A stretch of 64,000 nt of DNA from Ruegeria_C sp040830705 (GTDB taxonomy: Bacteria; Pseudomonadota; Alphaproteobacteria; Rhodobacterales; Rhodobacteraceae), in contig JBFOME010000007.1 in NCBI GenBank assembly GCA_040830705.1, positions 206,853 to 270,852 on the forward strand. Reading direction: 5' to 3'. Made by a program: the position numbers and the translations under genes. Shown here piece by piece: positions 36,057-44,261 of this stretch (its first letter is position 1; each line of letters begins with the position of its first letter). The notes beneath the pieces are model-generated. The model was not told the DNA's origin and made no database searches. It saw nothing but the letters and a program-made list of their open reading frames with translations.

Positions 36057-37348
36057 CCGGCGTATCCAAACACCCTTGGCAGCCACAACACGATGCCGGG
36101 AAACAGGATCAGCGCCGCCAGCGCGAGGATCAGAACCGCCAGAAACAGCCAGATTTCGCGGATGATCTCGCCCAGCGGAATTCGCGTTACCGCGTTGATC
36201 ACAAAAAGTAATATTCCATAGGGCGGCGTGATCAGTCCGATCATGCAATTCACCACGGCCACAACGCCGAAATGCACCAGATCGATGCCGAGCTCGCGGC
36301 AGGTGGGCAGGAAAAGCGGAATGATCACAAGGATGATTGTGGTGGCGTCCAGAAGGCAGCCCAGTACCAGCAACAGAAAATTCACCGCCAGCAGGAATAT
36401 CAGCGGGTGGATGTCCAGACCCACAAGCTGCGCCGCCAGCATGTTGGGGATGTTCTCGGACGCGACCACGTAGTTCAGGATCAGCGCCCCTCCGATCACC
36501 AGCCCCACGGCGGCCGATGACCGGGCGCTGTCGACAAGGATCTCGGCCAGCGCCCGCAGGCTCAGCGCGCGGTAGAAAAACGCCGCCAGCACCAGCGCAT
36601 AGAAGGCAGCGACCGCTGCCGCCTCGGTTGGGGTCGTGACGCCGCCGTAAATGCCGTAAAGCAGGATCGCGGGCATCAGCAGTGCGGGGAAGGCCGTGAC
36701 CGTGCGGCGGGGCAACTCGGCAAGTGGCACAGGCTCTTCCAATGCAAAGCCCCGGCGATGCGACAGCCAGATATTCATACCCATCAGCACCAGACCCATG
36801 AGCAGTCCCGGCACGATGCCGCCCAGAAACAGGTAGCCGATCGAGGTATTCGAGACGAGCGCGTAAAGAACCATGGGGATCGATGGCGGGATGATGGGGC
36901 CGATGGTGGCGGATGCGGCGGTGATGGCGGCGGCATAGCCACGGGTGTAGTGGCCCGACTTGGTCATCATCTCGATGATGATCTTGCCGATGCCTGCGGC
37001 GTCCGCGACGGCAGACCCGGACATGCCCGAAAAGATCAGCGAGGCCACCACGTTGACATGCCCCAGCCCGCCCCGGAATCTCCCGACCAGCGCGACGCAG
37101 AACCCCAGCAAGCGGTCGCTGATCGTGCCGGCGTTCATGATATTGGCAGCCACGATGAAAAGGGGCACCGCCAGCAGGATAAAGCTGCTATAAAGCCCGT
37201 CCATCAACACCTTGCCTGCAAGGCCGATATCGCCGCCCGATGCGGCGAGATACACCAGCGATGAAATCAGGATCGCATAGGCAATCGGCATCCCGATCCC
37301 TGCAATGAAAAAAATCGTGCCGATACACAGAAGAAACGCGACGCTCAC
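36053..37348 (-). CDS. TRAP transporter large permease (DctM)
   Basis: A 431-residue protein with about twelve membrane helices, the ion-coupled translocating subunit of a tripartite ATP-independent periplasmic transporter. Typical DctM features are GIGMPIAYAILISSLVYLA near the start, the FSGMSGSAVADAAGIGKIIIEMM loop (given by its key SGMSGSAVAD), and PPSIPMVLYALVSNTSIGYLFLGGIVPGLL. It overlaps both dctQ upstream and the kinase downstream by four bases. Confidence 0.94.
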   Translation of the reverse strand: MSVAFLLCIGTIFFIAGIGMPIAYAILISSLVYLAASGGDIGLAGKVLMDGLYSSFILLAVPLFIVAANIMNAGTISDRLLGFCVALVGRFRGGLGHVNVVASLIFSGMSGSAVADAAGIGKIIIEMMTKSGHYTRGYAAAITAASATIGPIIPPSIPMVLYALVSNTSIGYLFLGGIVPGLLMGLVLMGMNIWLSHRRGFALEEPVPLAELPRRTVTAFPALLMPAILLYGIYGGVTTPTEAAAVAAFYALVLAAFFYRALSLRALAEILVDSARSSAAVGLVIGGALILNYVVASENIPNMLAAQLVGLDIHPLIFLLAVNFLLLVLGCLLDATTIILVIIPLFLPTCRELGIDLVHFGVVAVVNCMIGLITPPYGILLFVINAVTRIPLGEIIREIWLFLAVLILALAALILFPGIVLWLPRVFGYAG

Positions 37349-37905
37349 CTATCGACCCCTTGCAGATGGTGCTCGGCAGGGTCACGCGGGTCTCGGAACG
37401 CGCGCCAGGCCGTCAGGGCATAGCGCAGCGAAACCACCACAAGGAACAGCATATAGACCGAGTAAATGTCGCGCATCCTGATCCAGTCGCCGACCATTTG
37501 CGACAGGGTTGCGGTTTTCTTCAGGCGCAGGATGTGAAACTTGCTCCAGGTGGGCTCGATGGACAAGGCTAGCCCGACCGAGATCACCACAGCGCCGATG
37601 ATCAGGAACCAGCGGCGCATGCGCGGGCTGACGGTGTTGTAGAGAATGTCAAAGGTCACGTGGTCCTGATCGCGCACCACCAGCGCGCAGCCCACAAAGA
37701 TGATCCAGAGCCAGAGGACGAGGCAAAACTCCAGCGTCCAGCCATAGCGCGAAGGTTCCAGCAAAGGCACCGCCTCGCCGATCCATTGCAGGCGCGCGGT
37801 ATAGCGGATGGTGACTTGCAGGATGAATGTCAGGAACATCAGCGCCATGAGCGCGCCGACGAAATACTCTGCGCTGCGGCGCAGAATCGTCCAAAGTGCC
37901 TTCAT
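37345..37905 (-). CDS. TRAP transporter small permease (DctQ)
   Basis: A 186-residue protein with four membrane helices. The WTLEFCLVLWLWIIFVGCALVVRD stretch (around residues 55-80) carries the family's conserved WxxE..FvGaa-like motif. It forms the membrane complex with DctM, whose start overlaps its stop. It follows dctP after 52 bases and converges with nothing, so the TRAP genes form one transcript. Confidence 0.9.
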   Translation of the reverse strand: MKALWTILRRSAEYFVGALMALMFLTFILQVTIRYTARLQWIGEAVPLLEPSRYGWTLEFCLVLWLWIIFVGCALVVRDQDHVTFDILYNTVSPRMRRWFLIIGAVVISVGLALSIEPTWSKFHILRLKKTATLSQMVGDWIRMRDIYSVYMLFLVVVSLRYALTAWRAFRDPRDPAEHHLQGVDR

Positions 37906-37957
37906 GTCCCTCGTTCCCTAGGGGTCGGGCGGCCCGCCGGGCCGCCCCAACTGTCAC

Positions 37958-38947
37958 TCAGTTGCCAAGCGCGTTGATTTTTTCCAACACACCATCCGGC
38001 CAGGATTCGGCGAATTCCGAGCCTACATATTGCGCCTGGACGTGCTCGCGGAAGGCAGTCAAATCGGGCTCGTATATGGTCAGGCCGTTCTCGGTAAGGA
38101 ACGCAGCCAGGCTGTCCTCTTTCTCAAGCTGCTTCTGGCGACCGGATTCAGCGGCAGCATCGGCAGCGGCCTGCACCTCGGCCTGCTGCTCGGGGCTCAG
38201 CTGGTCCCATACAGCTTTGGAAAATGCCACATAGTTGAGGTCCACCAGATGAGAGGTCAGCGCGATCTGGCAAGTCACTTCATAGAATTTGGCGTCCACC
38301 ACGGTTGGCAGCGGGTTGTCCTGCCCATCGACCGAGCCGGTCTGCAGCGCCGTATAGACCTCGGTAAAAGCCATCGGCGTCGGGTTCGCGCCAAGCGCCT
38401 TGCCAAGGAACTGCCATGCCTCCGTGCCGGGCATCCGCAGGTTCACACCGGCCAGATCAGCGGGCGTTTGCACGTTCACCTCATCGGGGCACTGGCGCAG
38501 GTTCACGTGACGGCGACCGAGGTACATCACGCTCAGCAGCTTTATGCCCAACTCCTTTTCGACGGTGGCCTTGAAAGGGTCCATGAGCTCGTCGTTGAAC
38601 ACCGCCACCTGATGGGCGGCATCCTGATGCACATAACCGGTGGCGAAGATCGAGAACTCGGGGAAGTATTGCGCCAGTTCCTGCGCCGAGGCGATGGACA
38701 TCTCCAGATCGCCCGATGCGATGGCCTCCAGCTCTGAATTCTGCTTGATCAGCGAGGCGTTGTAATGCGGCTCATACGTGGCGAACTCGGCCACGGCGGG
38801 CGCAAAGACCTCGGCAAGTGCGACCGAGCGCTGGTCAGTTTCCGACGCGGGCGTGGACATGCGCAGCGTGATCTTGTCGGCGAGCACCGGCGTCGCGATC
38901 AGGGCCGCAGCCAGTGCCAATCCGCTTGTCTTCAATATCGTCTTCAT
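37958..38947 (-). CDS. TRAP transporter substrate-binding protein (DctP)
   Basis: A 329-residue periplasmic binding protein. Start at ATG 38947 with a strong GGAGGAGGAG ribosome site; the frame reaching 39049 runs into the regulator gene. Signal peptide at residues 1-23 (ATPVLA-DKI). DctP features are visible as the LRMPGTEAWQFLGKALGANPTPMAFTEVYTALQTGSVDGQDNPL block (residues about 163-205), where the conserved Arg binds the substrate carboxylate and the FTEVYTALQ strand is diagnostic. Context indicates a uronate ligand such as glucuronate or galacturonate. Confidence 0.93.
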   Translation of the reverse strand: MKTILKTSGLALAAALIATPVLADKITLRMSTPASETDQRSVALAEVFAPAVAEFATYEPHYNASLIKQNSELEAIASGDLEMSIASAQELAQYFPEFSIFATGYVHQDAAHQVAVFNDELMDPFKATVEKELGIKLLSVMYLGRRHVNLRQCPDEVNVQTPADLAGVNLRMPGTEAWQFLGKALGANPTPMAFTEVYTALQTGSVDGQDNPLPTVVDAKFYEVTCQIALTSHLVDLNYVAFSKAVWDQLSPEQQAEVQAAADAAAESGRQKQLEKEDSLAAFLTENGLTIYEPDLTAFREHVQAQYVGSEFAESWPDGVLEKINALGN

Positions 38948-38993
38948 CAATCTCCTCCTCCGATGGACTTTTGGGGTTTCTCCCGTTGAATTA

Positions 38994-39647
38994 TCAGATG
39001 CCCAAAGCGCGCTGCCTTGAGCTTTCGATATGGGCACGGATCGCCTCAAGCGTGGCCGGCTTGTCGCGGGCCAAAAGTGCCCGGATCACCGCCAAGTGCA
39101 TGTCCATGACCCAGATGACATGGTCAGGCAGCATCCGTGTGTCGGCATTGCGGATGAGACGGATTTTGATCGCGTTCACCCGATGAATGTCCGAAATAAT
39201 CTGGTTGCCCATATGGTCGACAACATGGTCGTGAAAGGCCCAGTCGATGTGCTGAGCCCGCTCCAACAGATCAGGTGTGACGCCCTGCACAGCCTCAGCA
39301 CGGATGGCGGTGTGCTCGTCTTGGATGCGTTTCAGATCCGCGTCGCTAGCATGGTCGCAGAAATGGCCAAAGGCCTCGCTCTCAATAATCTGGCGCAGTT
39401 GGAATGCATTGCGGATCAGATCCAGATCGATGGACAGCACCTGTAGCCCGCGCTGCGGCGAGGTTCGGATCAGACCATCGGCCTCCAACCTTGGGATCAT
39501 CTCGCGTATGGCCCCCAGCGGGAAACCTGTCAGTTGAACGAGTTCCCTTTGCGACACGAACTGGCCCGGCTGGATGTCACGCGCCAGCAGCATATCGGTA
39601 AAGCTGGTGTAAGCGTGGTCGCGCAATCTGGCAGAGGTCACGGTCAT
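38994..39647 (-). CDS. GntR-family regulator (FCD/VanR subgroup)
   Basis: A 217-residue regulator starting at ATG 39647, one base after the aldolase stop. The winged helix-turn-helix is at residues 1-70 (QFVSQRELVQLTGFPLGAIREMIPRLEADGLI), and the C-terminal all-helical FCD ligand domain follows, with a probable metal site formed by Asp/His residues in HIDWAFHDHVVDHMG and DMHLAVIRAL. FCD regulators sense carboxylic and sugar acids, which fits uronates or pathway intermediates. It probably controls its own operon through the palindrome at 40560-40573. Confidence 0.9.
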   Translation of the reverse strand: MTVTSARLRDHAYTSFTDMLLARDIQPGQFVSQRELVQLTGFPLGAIREMIPRLEADGLIRTSPQRGLQVLSIDLDLIRNAFQLRQIIESEAFGHFCDHASDADLKRIQDEHTAIRAEAVQGVTPDLLERAQHIDWAFHDHVVDHMGNQIISDIHRVNAIKIRLIRNADTRMLPDHVIWVMDMHLAVIRALLARDKPATLEAIRAHIESSRQRALGI

Positions 39648-39648
39648 G

Positions 39649-40509
39649 TCACGCCCTTTCCGTTTCCACAAAAAGCCGTGCCCGTTCGTCGGGGCTCAGC
39701 TGCTCCAGCGGCAGGCGCACGCGTTCCCACATCGAATCCCCCGTCTGCTCCGCCAACAGGACTTTCAGTCCGGGTATTACCGGAACCGAGATGACGCGAT
39801 CCACCAAACGCGAAATCCAAGGATCTTCCGTGGCCGTCTGCACCACGCGCGCCAAGCGATCGGGATAGAGATTAGCCACGCCGCTGATGCACCCCGCGCC
39901 GCCAAGGCCCACCGCCCGATGCAACAGCCTTTCATCACCCACAAGCACCGGAAGCGAATGGGTGGCGATCAACGCTTGTGCATGGTTCCAATCCCCAGAA
40001 CTGTCCTTCACGCCGATCAACCTGTCCGGCGCATGTGCGGCCAGGCGGGCCACCAAGTCCACTGACAGCGGCACCTGCGTGATCTGAGGGATATGATACA
40101 GAATGAACTGCGTCGCTGGATCCGTGTGCGCCAGCAACGCGGCGTACCAGTCGTAGAGCGCCTGATCACTGGCGCCTTTGAAATAGAACGGCGGCAGGAC
40201 AAGATAGCGCGTCACACCATGGGCCAACCCTGCGGCAACCTGCGCCTGAGCATCTGCAAGCGCATTAGCGCAAACGCCCAGAATGATTTTCTCTGCCGGG
40301 CACTGCGCCGACAGCAAAGAGGTCAAGCCAATACGCCGCTCTTCTTCTCCGATCGACGCACCTTCCCCGGTTGTCCCGAACAGCGTGACACTGGTGGCAC
40401 CCGCACTCAGAACAGATTTGGCATGGTCGGCGAGAGGCGCAGAGCAGATTTCCCCGGACTCAGAGAACGGCGTGGTCAAGGCCACCGAAACTCCGAAACC
40501 GCCGCGCAA
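39649..40509 (-). CDS. DapA-family aldolase/lyase (Schiff-base class I)
   Basis: A 286-residue TIM-barrel lyase starting at TTG 40509 with GAGGAGAGG just upstream. The Schiff-base lysine is in GVKDSSGDW (about residue 165), the tyrosine in ILYHIPQIT, and the GTTGEGAS phosphate/carboxylate loop near residue 47. Family members include dihydrodipicolinate synthase, N-acetylneuraminate lyase, 2-keto-3-deoxygluconate aldolase and 5-dehydro-4-deoxyglucarate dehydratase. In this locus, cleavage of 2-keto-3-deoxygluconate or dehydration of a ketodeoxyglucarate is more likely than lysine synthesis. It is the first gene of the operon. Confidence 0.85.
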   Translation of the reverse strand: MRGGFGVSVALTTPFSESGEICSAPLADHAKSVLSAGATSVTLFGTTGEGASIGEEERRIGLTSLLSAQCPAEKIILGVCANALADAQAQVAAGLAHGVTRYLVLPPFYFKGASDQALYDWYAALLAHTDPATQFILYHIPQITQVPLSVDLVARLAAHAPDRLIGVKDSSGDWNHAQALIATHSLPVLVGDERLLHRAVGLGGAGCISGVANLYPDRLARVVQTATEDPWISRLVDRVISVPVIPGLKVLLAEQTGDSMWERVRLPLEQLSPDERARLFVETERA

Positions 40510-40547
40510 AACCTCTCCTCCTTAGGCCTTGGGATATTGTGTTCGAA

Positions 40548-40576
40548 GGTTAACCACTCACTGACATGTCAGTCAA
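40548..40576 (-). promoter_or_regulatory. candidate promoter of the uronate operon with overlapping operator
   Basis: On the minus strand TTGACT (40576-40571), a 17-base spacer, then TTAACC (40553-40548). The perfect 14-bp palindrome ACTGACATGTCAGT (40560-40573) covers the end of the -35 and most of the spacer, exactly where a repressor would block RNA polymerase. The TTG start of the first gene lies 38 bases further on. Confidence 0.5.
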
Positions 40577-40790
40577 CCTGCCAAGGTCAATCCATCCCGC
40601 AGATCAACGCTGGTCCAGCAAGACGCACAAAACAGGCGGTCAGCCTGGCAGGATCGACGGTGAAGCAACATCAAATGCGAGACCCAATCGGGAGATTCGG
40701 CATCTAGAGCCATCTGCAACAGTTCGAGATCTCAACCCAGAGGCAAGAATTGAATCGTTATCCGTGGCACAAACCGTTTTGGAAGGTGTC

Positions 40791-41588
40791 TCAAGCCCCG
40801 CGTTTCGCTTGCCATCCAACTACACTTAGGCCGGCAAACACTACCGCCGCGACACAGACAATCGACGGACCTGCCGGGGTATCGAACACATATGCTGCCC
40901 GCAATCCGGCAACCGCAGAAAACGCGCCAATCGCGGCTGCGATCAGCGCCATTGTTTCCGGCGATCGTGCCAAGCTACGCGCTGCAGCTGCCGGAATAAT
41001 CAGCATCGCAGCAATCAACAAAACGCCCACAACCTTGATTGCCACCGCCACCGTCACTGCAAGTGACAATGTCAGGATCAGTTGCTCGCGCTTGGGGTCA
41101 AAACCGCTGGCATAGGCCAGTTCCTCATTCAAAGTCGCGGTCAGGAGTTGAGACCAGCGCCATGCGATCAGGGCAACAACCAACGCGGCCCCACCCCAGA
41201 TCACAACCAGATCAGCGCGCGACACGGCAAGGATATCGCCAAATAGATACGCCATAAGATCGATGCGAACTCCGGACAGAAACGAAACCGCAACAAGGCC
41301 AAAGGCGAGTGCCGAATGAGCCAGAACCCCCAAAAGCGTATCCATCGCATACCCACGACCGGCCAATAGCGTAACGGTGAATGCCATGACTAACGCAACG
41401 GCCAGGGCTCCTGTAAAGATCGACAATTGAAACGTCAGCGACAGTGCCACGCCAAGGATCGCCGCGTGAGCAGTTGCGTCCCCGAAATAGGCCATTCGAC
41501 GCCACACCACGAAACATCCAAGCGGAGCGGCAGCAAAGGCAACGCCAACCCCTGCAAGCGTCGCTCGCGTCATAAAGTCATCAAGCAT
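40791..41588 (-). CDS. znuB: zinc ABC transporter permease ZnuB
   Basis: A 265-residue ABC-3 family permease with eight to nine membrane helices. It has the family's characteristic TRATLAGVGVAFAAAPLGCFVVWRRMAYFGDATAHAA block (residues 6-42), whose GD.tAHa motif is conserved in zinc and manganese permeases, and a late GVLLIAAMLIIPAAAARSL. The start codon shares one base with the znuC stop (TAATG), so translation is coupled. It imports Zn2+ delivered by ZnuA across the inner membrane. Confidence 0.94.
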   Translation of the reverse strand: MLDDFMTRATLAGVGVAFAAAPLGCFVVWRRMAYFGDATAHAAILGVALSLTFQLSIFTGALAVALVMAFTVTLLAGRGYAMDTLLGVLAHSALAFGLVAVSFLSGVRIDLMAYLFGDILAVSRADLVVIWGGAALVVALIAWRWSQLLTATLNEELAYASGFDPKREQLILTLSLAVTVAVAIKVVGVLLIAAMLIIPAAAARSLARSPETMALIAAAIGAFSAVAGLRAAYVFDTPAGPSIVCVAAVVFAGLSVVGWQAKRGA

Positions 41589-42328
41589 TATTCTGCTGCT
41601 TCCCGAGGGTTTTCGCCGTGATGGTGATCATGGTCATGATCATGACGGTAAAGAGCAAGCGCACCGCGCGTTCCCGTTCCGAACAGCGCCCGGTATTCCG
41701 GGGCCGAGGCGACAACGGCCGGGGACCCTTCGCAACACACATGGCCATTCAGGCAGATCACCCTGTCCGACGCGCTCATAACCACATGCAGTTCATGACT
41801 GATCATCAAGATTGCGCAGCCGGTGTCACGACGCACATCTTCGATCTGACGATAGAAAGCCGCGGAGCCGGGTTGATCCAGCCCCTGGGTCGCTTCGTCC
41901 AATAGCAAAACATCCGGTCGATTAATCAGAGCACGGGCCAACAAAACCCGCTGGAACTGGCCCCCGGACAATTGCGACATCTGGCGTTTCAATAGGTCTG
42001 GCACGCCAGCTGTTTCAAGCGCCATGACGCAGTCTTTGCGCGAAACGCGACCCGTCAGGCGCATGAACCGCTCGACAGAGATTGGCAGCGTTGGGTCGAT
42101 ATGCAGCTTTTGTGGTACATATCCGATCTTCAGACCGGTTTTCAGGGAAACATGTCCGGCAGACGGCCTGACAGCGCCTATAATGGCCCGCAACAAGCTG
42201 GTCTTGCCAGAGCCGTTCGGACCAACAATTGTGACGATCTCTCCGGGCTCAATAGCCATGTCCACATGACGCAGAACCGTATTGGCGCCATAGCGCACGC
42301 TGAGATTTTCAACGGCAACAAGCGTCAT
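41588..42328 (-). CDS. znuC: zinc ABC transporter ATPase ZnuC
   Basis: A 246-residue ATPase; start at ATG 42328 in a four-base overlap with zur. Walker A VGPNGSGKTSL (about residue 36), signature LSGGQFQRVLLARAL, Walker B VLLLDEATQGLD and the switch His in MISHELHVVM are intact. The C-terminus ends in a histidine cluster, HDHDHDHHHGE, that could buffer zinc; ZnuC proteins of proteobacteria often carry such tails. It powers ZnuB. Confidence 0.95.
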   Translation of the reverse strand: MTLVAVENLSVRYGANTVLRHVDMAIEPGEIVTIVGPNGSGKTSLLRAIIGAVRPSAGHVSLKTGLKIGYVPQKLHIDPTLPISVERFMRLTGRVSRKDCVMALETAGVPDLLKRQMSQLSGGQFQRVLLARALINRPDVLLLDEATQGLDQPGSAAFYRQIEDVRRDTGCAILMISHELHVVMSASDRVICLNGHVCCEGSPAVVASAPEYRALFGTGTRGALALYRHDHDHDHHHGENPREAAE

Positions 42329-42843
42329 TTCGGCGCCTTTTCGGTGCAGTCCGGGCACAATCCCTCAGCTTCGACAACCGTCCGTTCAATCTCGAAACCC
42401 GCCGCGCGCGCGGCTGCTCCCAAAACACCTTTGGCCGGCGCGGACTGCGCCTCGGCCACGGCATCGCATTTTCTGCAGATCATGAAGGCGGGCGAATGTG
42501 CCGCGCCTGGATGAGAGCACGCGACGAAGGCATTCAGCCGCTCAATCTTGTGCACGAACCCGTTTTGGACCAGAAAGTCGAGCGCGCGATAGGCCACCGG
42601 AGGCTGCGATCCAAAGCCTGCATCCCGCAAGCGGTCAAGAATCGCATAAGCCCCAAGCGCACGATGCTCCTGCAGCAGCATCTCCAGCACCTTTCGACGA
42701 ACTGGGGTCAGGCGCAGCCCCTCTTCCTTGCACCTAGATTCAGCTGCGGCCAAGGCCGTCTCAACGCAATTCTCGTGGTCATGTTTCTGAAACCCAATCG
42801 GGGCCGCATCGTCAACCGATATGGGACGCGTGTTACTTGTCAT
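42325..42843 (-). CDS. zur: zinc uptake regulator Zur (Fur family)
   Basis: A 172-residue Fur-type repressor. The winged helix is around residues 40-95 (RLTPVRRKVLEMLLQEHRALGAYAILDRL, PVAYRALDFLVQNGFV). The structural zinc site is formed by CRKC and CPDC, and the regulatory site uses the His/Cys set in FVACSHPGAAHSP. It begins the zur-znuC-znuB operon and is divergent from znuA. With zinc bound it should repress both units through the two candidate boxes in the 56-base gap; one box overlaps its own start codon, so it is probably autoregulated. Confidence 0.94.
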   Translation of the reverse strand: MTSNTRPISVDDAAPIGFQKHDHENCVETALAAAESRCKEEGLRLTPVRRKVLEMLLQEHRALGAYAILDRLRDAGFGSQPPVAYRALDFLVQNGFVHKIERLNAFVACSHPGAAHSPAFMICRKCDAVAEAQSAPAKGVLGAAARAAGFEIERTVVEAEGLCPDCTEKAPK

Positions 42844-42858
42844 GTTATTTCATATCAT
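42842..42858. promoter_or_regulatory. candidate Zur box 1
   Basis: ATGTTATTTCATATCAT: an inverted repeat ATGTTAT-N3-ATATCAT with one mismatch to perfect symmetry, fitting the alphaproteobacterial Zur pattern GTTAT-N3-ATAAC. It overlaps the zur start codon. Confidence 0.6.
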
Positions 42859-42872
42859 GTATGCCGCTCGTA

Positions 42873-42889
42873 ACGTTATAAAATCACAC
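42873..42889. promoter_or_regulatory. candidate Zur box 2
   Basis: Centred on GTTATAAAATCAC (42875-42887), again GTTAT-N3-ATxAC with one mismatch. It lies 12 bases before the znuA start, 31 bases from box 1. Confidence 0.55.
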
Positions 42890-42899
42890 AGAGGGTCTG

Positions 42900-44084
42900 A
42901 TGTCCAGAAAGCGTCTTTCACTATCGATTGCCGCCACGCTTATGGGTGGAACGGCATTGGCTGATGTTCCGAACGTGGCGGTCGATATCGCGCCGGTCCA
43001 TTCGCTGGTCGCGCGTGTTATGGACGGTGTCGGAACACCTGATCTGATCGTGCCACCGGGCGCCTCGCCGCATGAGTATAGCCTGCGACCCTCTGAAGCG
43101 GCCGCGCTGCAAAACGCCACTTTGGTGTTCTGGATGGGAGAAGACCTGACACCGTGGATGGAAGGCGCGGTTGAAACCCTAGCCGACGGAGCAACCGTCA
43201 CCACCCTGCTTGAGTCAGGCGGCACGCTTCTTCTCGATTTTCGTGAGAGTGCTTTGTTTGAGGCACATGATCACGGCGATCACGACGACCACGGTCATGA
43301 CGCGCATGGCGAAGACAAGGATCATGATGACCACGGCGACGAGCATGCACATGATGACGAACATGGTCACGACGAGCATGGGAAAGACGATGATCATGAG
43401 CATGAGCAGCATGCCGAAGACAAGGATCATGACGATCACGAACATGGCGAAGAACATGCGCATGATGACGAGCACGGCCACGATGATCATGCCGAGGGCG
43501 ACGATCATGATCATGAGGAACATGCCGATCACGACGACCACGGCGACCACGACCATGACGCGCACGGCCACGGAGAACATGATCCCCATGCATGGCTGTC
43601 ACCGGCAAACGCCGAAACCTGGTTGAACCTGATCGCAGCGCAGCTTTCCTCTGCTGACCCGGACAATGCGGGCACCTATTTTGCCAACGCCGCAGCCGCG
43701 CGCGAGGAAATGGCAGCGCTTTCTGCGGAAGTCGCGCAGGTGCTTGATCCGGTTCGTGGCGGCAGCTTCATCGTGTTCCATGATGCCTACCAGTATTTCG
43801 AGGACGCCTTTGACTTCCCGGCTGCAGGCGCAATTTCAATTGGGGACGCATCCGACCCCAGTCCGGCGCGAATTGCCGAAGTTCAGGCGCGCATAACGGA
43901 CGAGGGCGTCGATTGTGTGCTGGCCGAACCACAATTCAACCCTGGTATTATCGCAACTGTGCTGGATGGGACCGAAGCCAATACCGGCGTGATCGATCCG
44001 CTTGGGTCCGCTCTTGAACCCGGAGCGGCGCTTTACCCGCAACTCATCCGCGGCATGGCACAAACGCTCGCCGAGTGTCTCTAG
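42900..44084 (+). CDS. znuA: zinc-binding protein ZnuA with an unusually long His/Asp-rich loop
   Basis: A 394-residue periplasmic cluster A-I binding protein. Signal peptide at residues 1-21 (GGTALA). The first zinc His is in APVHSLVARVMDG, and the second region follows in PPGASPHEYSLRPSEA. From about residue 120 to 235 the sequence is almost only His, Asp, Glu and Gly, then returns to HDPHAWLSPANAETWL. ZnuA loops are normally 20-60 residues, so this one is two to five times larger. The C-lobe HDAYQYFEDAF and the Cys pair (VDCVL, AECL) look normal. It hands Zn2+ to ZnuB. Confidence 0.95.
   Translation: MSRKRLSLSIAATLMGGTALADVPNVAVDIAPVHSLVARVMDGVGTPDLIVPPGASPHEYSLRPSEAAALQNATLVFWMGEDLTPWMEGAVETLADGATVTTLLESGGTLLLDFRESALFEAHDHGDHDDHGHDAHGEDKDHDDHGDEHAHDDEHGHDEHGKDDDHEHEQHAEDKDHDDHEHGEEHAHDDEHGHDDHAEGDDHDHEEHADHDDHGDHDHDAHGHGEHDPHAWLSPANAETWLNLIAAQLSSADPDNAGTYFANAAAAREEMAALSAEVAQVLDPVRGGSFIVFHDAYQYFEDAFDFPAAGAISIGDASDPSPARIAEVQARITDEGVDCVLAEPQFNPGIIATVLDGTEANTGVIDPLGSALEPGAALYPQLIRGMAQTLAECL
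43310..43535 (+). repeat. tandem repeat inside znuA
   Basis: Two diverged copies of about 105-111 bases, each beginning GAAGACAAGGATCATGA (from 43310 and 43418) and coding for an EDKDHDDH...EHAHDDEHGHD...DDHEHEQHA-like unit, the second with small insertions. Flanking His-Asp units are shorter and less regular. Confidence 0.75.
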
Positions 44085-44261
44085 ATCAAAGTTCGGCCCG
44101 GTCGGCATCTGAATAGCGACCGGGTCAAACGGCCACGCGTTTTTCCAGTGGCGCGTCAACCGCTGCTTCTTTGCTTTCTCTTGTCGACCTTATCGCCAAG
44201 CTGGGAGATCTCTCTAACTTAGAAGCCCGCGCGCCGCGACTGATCCGTTCGCTGACCGAAT

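Noticed and set aside
26282..40790. A bounded mobile island starting at tRNA-Pro
   Set aside because: I found no integrase, no repeat of the tRNA 3' end and no insertion sequence; only the RND pair looks compositionally different.
43310..43535. Regularly spaced repeats that at first look like a CRISPR-type array
   Set aside because: Units differ in length and sequence, have no unique spacers, and lie inside an intact coding frame.
43198..43626. Frames in three other phases over the ZnuA repeat that give Met/Thr-, His/Arg- or Val/Ile-rich proteins
   Set aside because: They are phase-shifted readings of the GATCATGAC-like repeat; only the ZnuA frame has homology on both sides.
44085..44261. 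Terminator after znuA (CCCGGTC/GACCGGG, 44097-44103 with 44118-44124)
   Set aside because: The stem is real but has a 14-base loop and no T tract, so termination is not supported.
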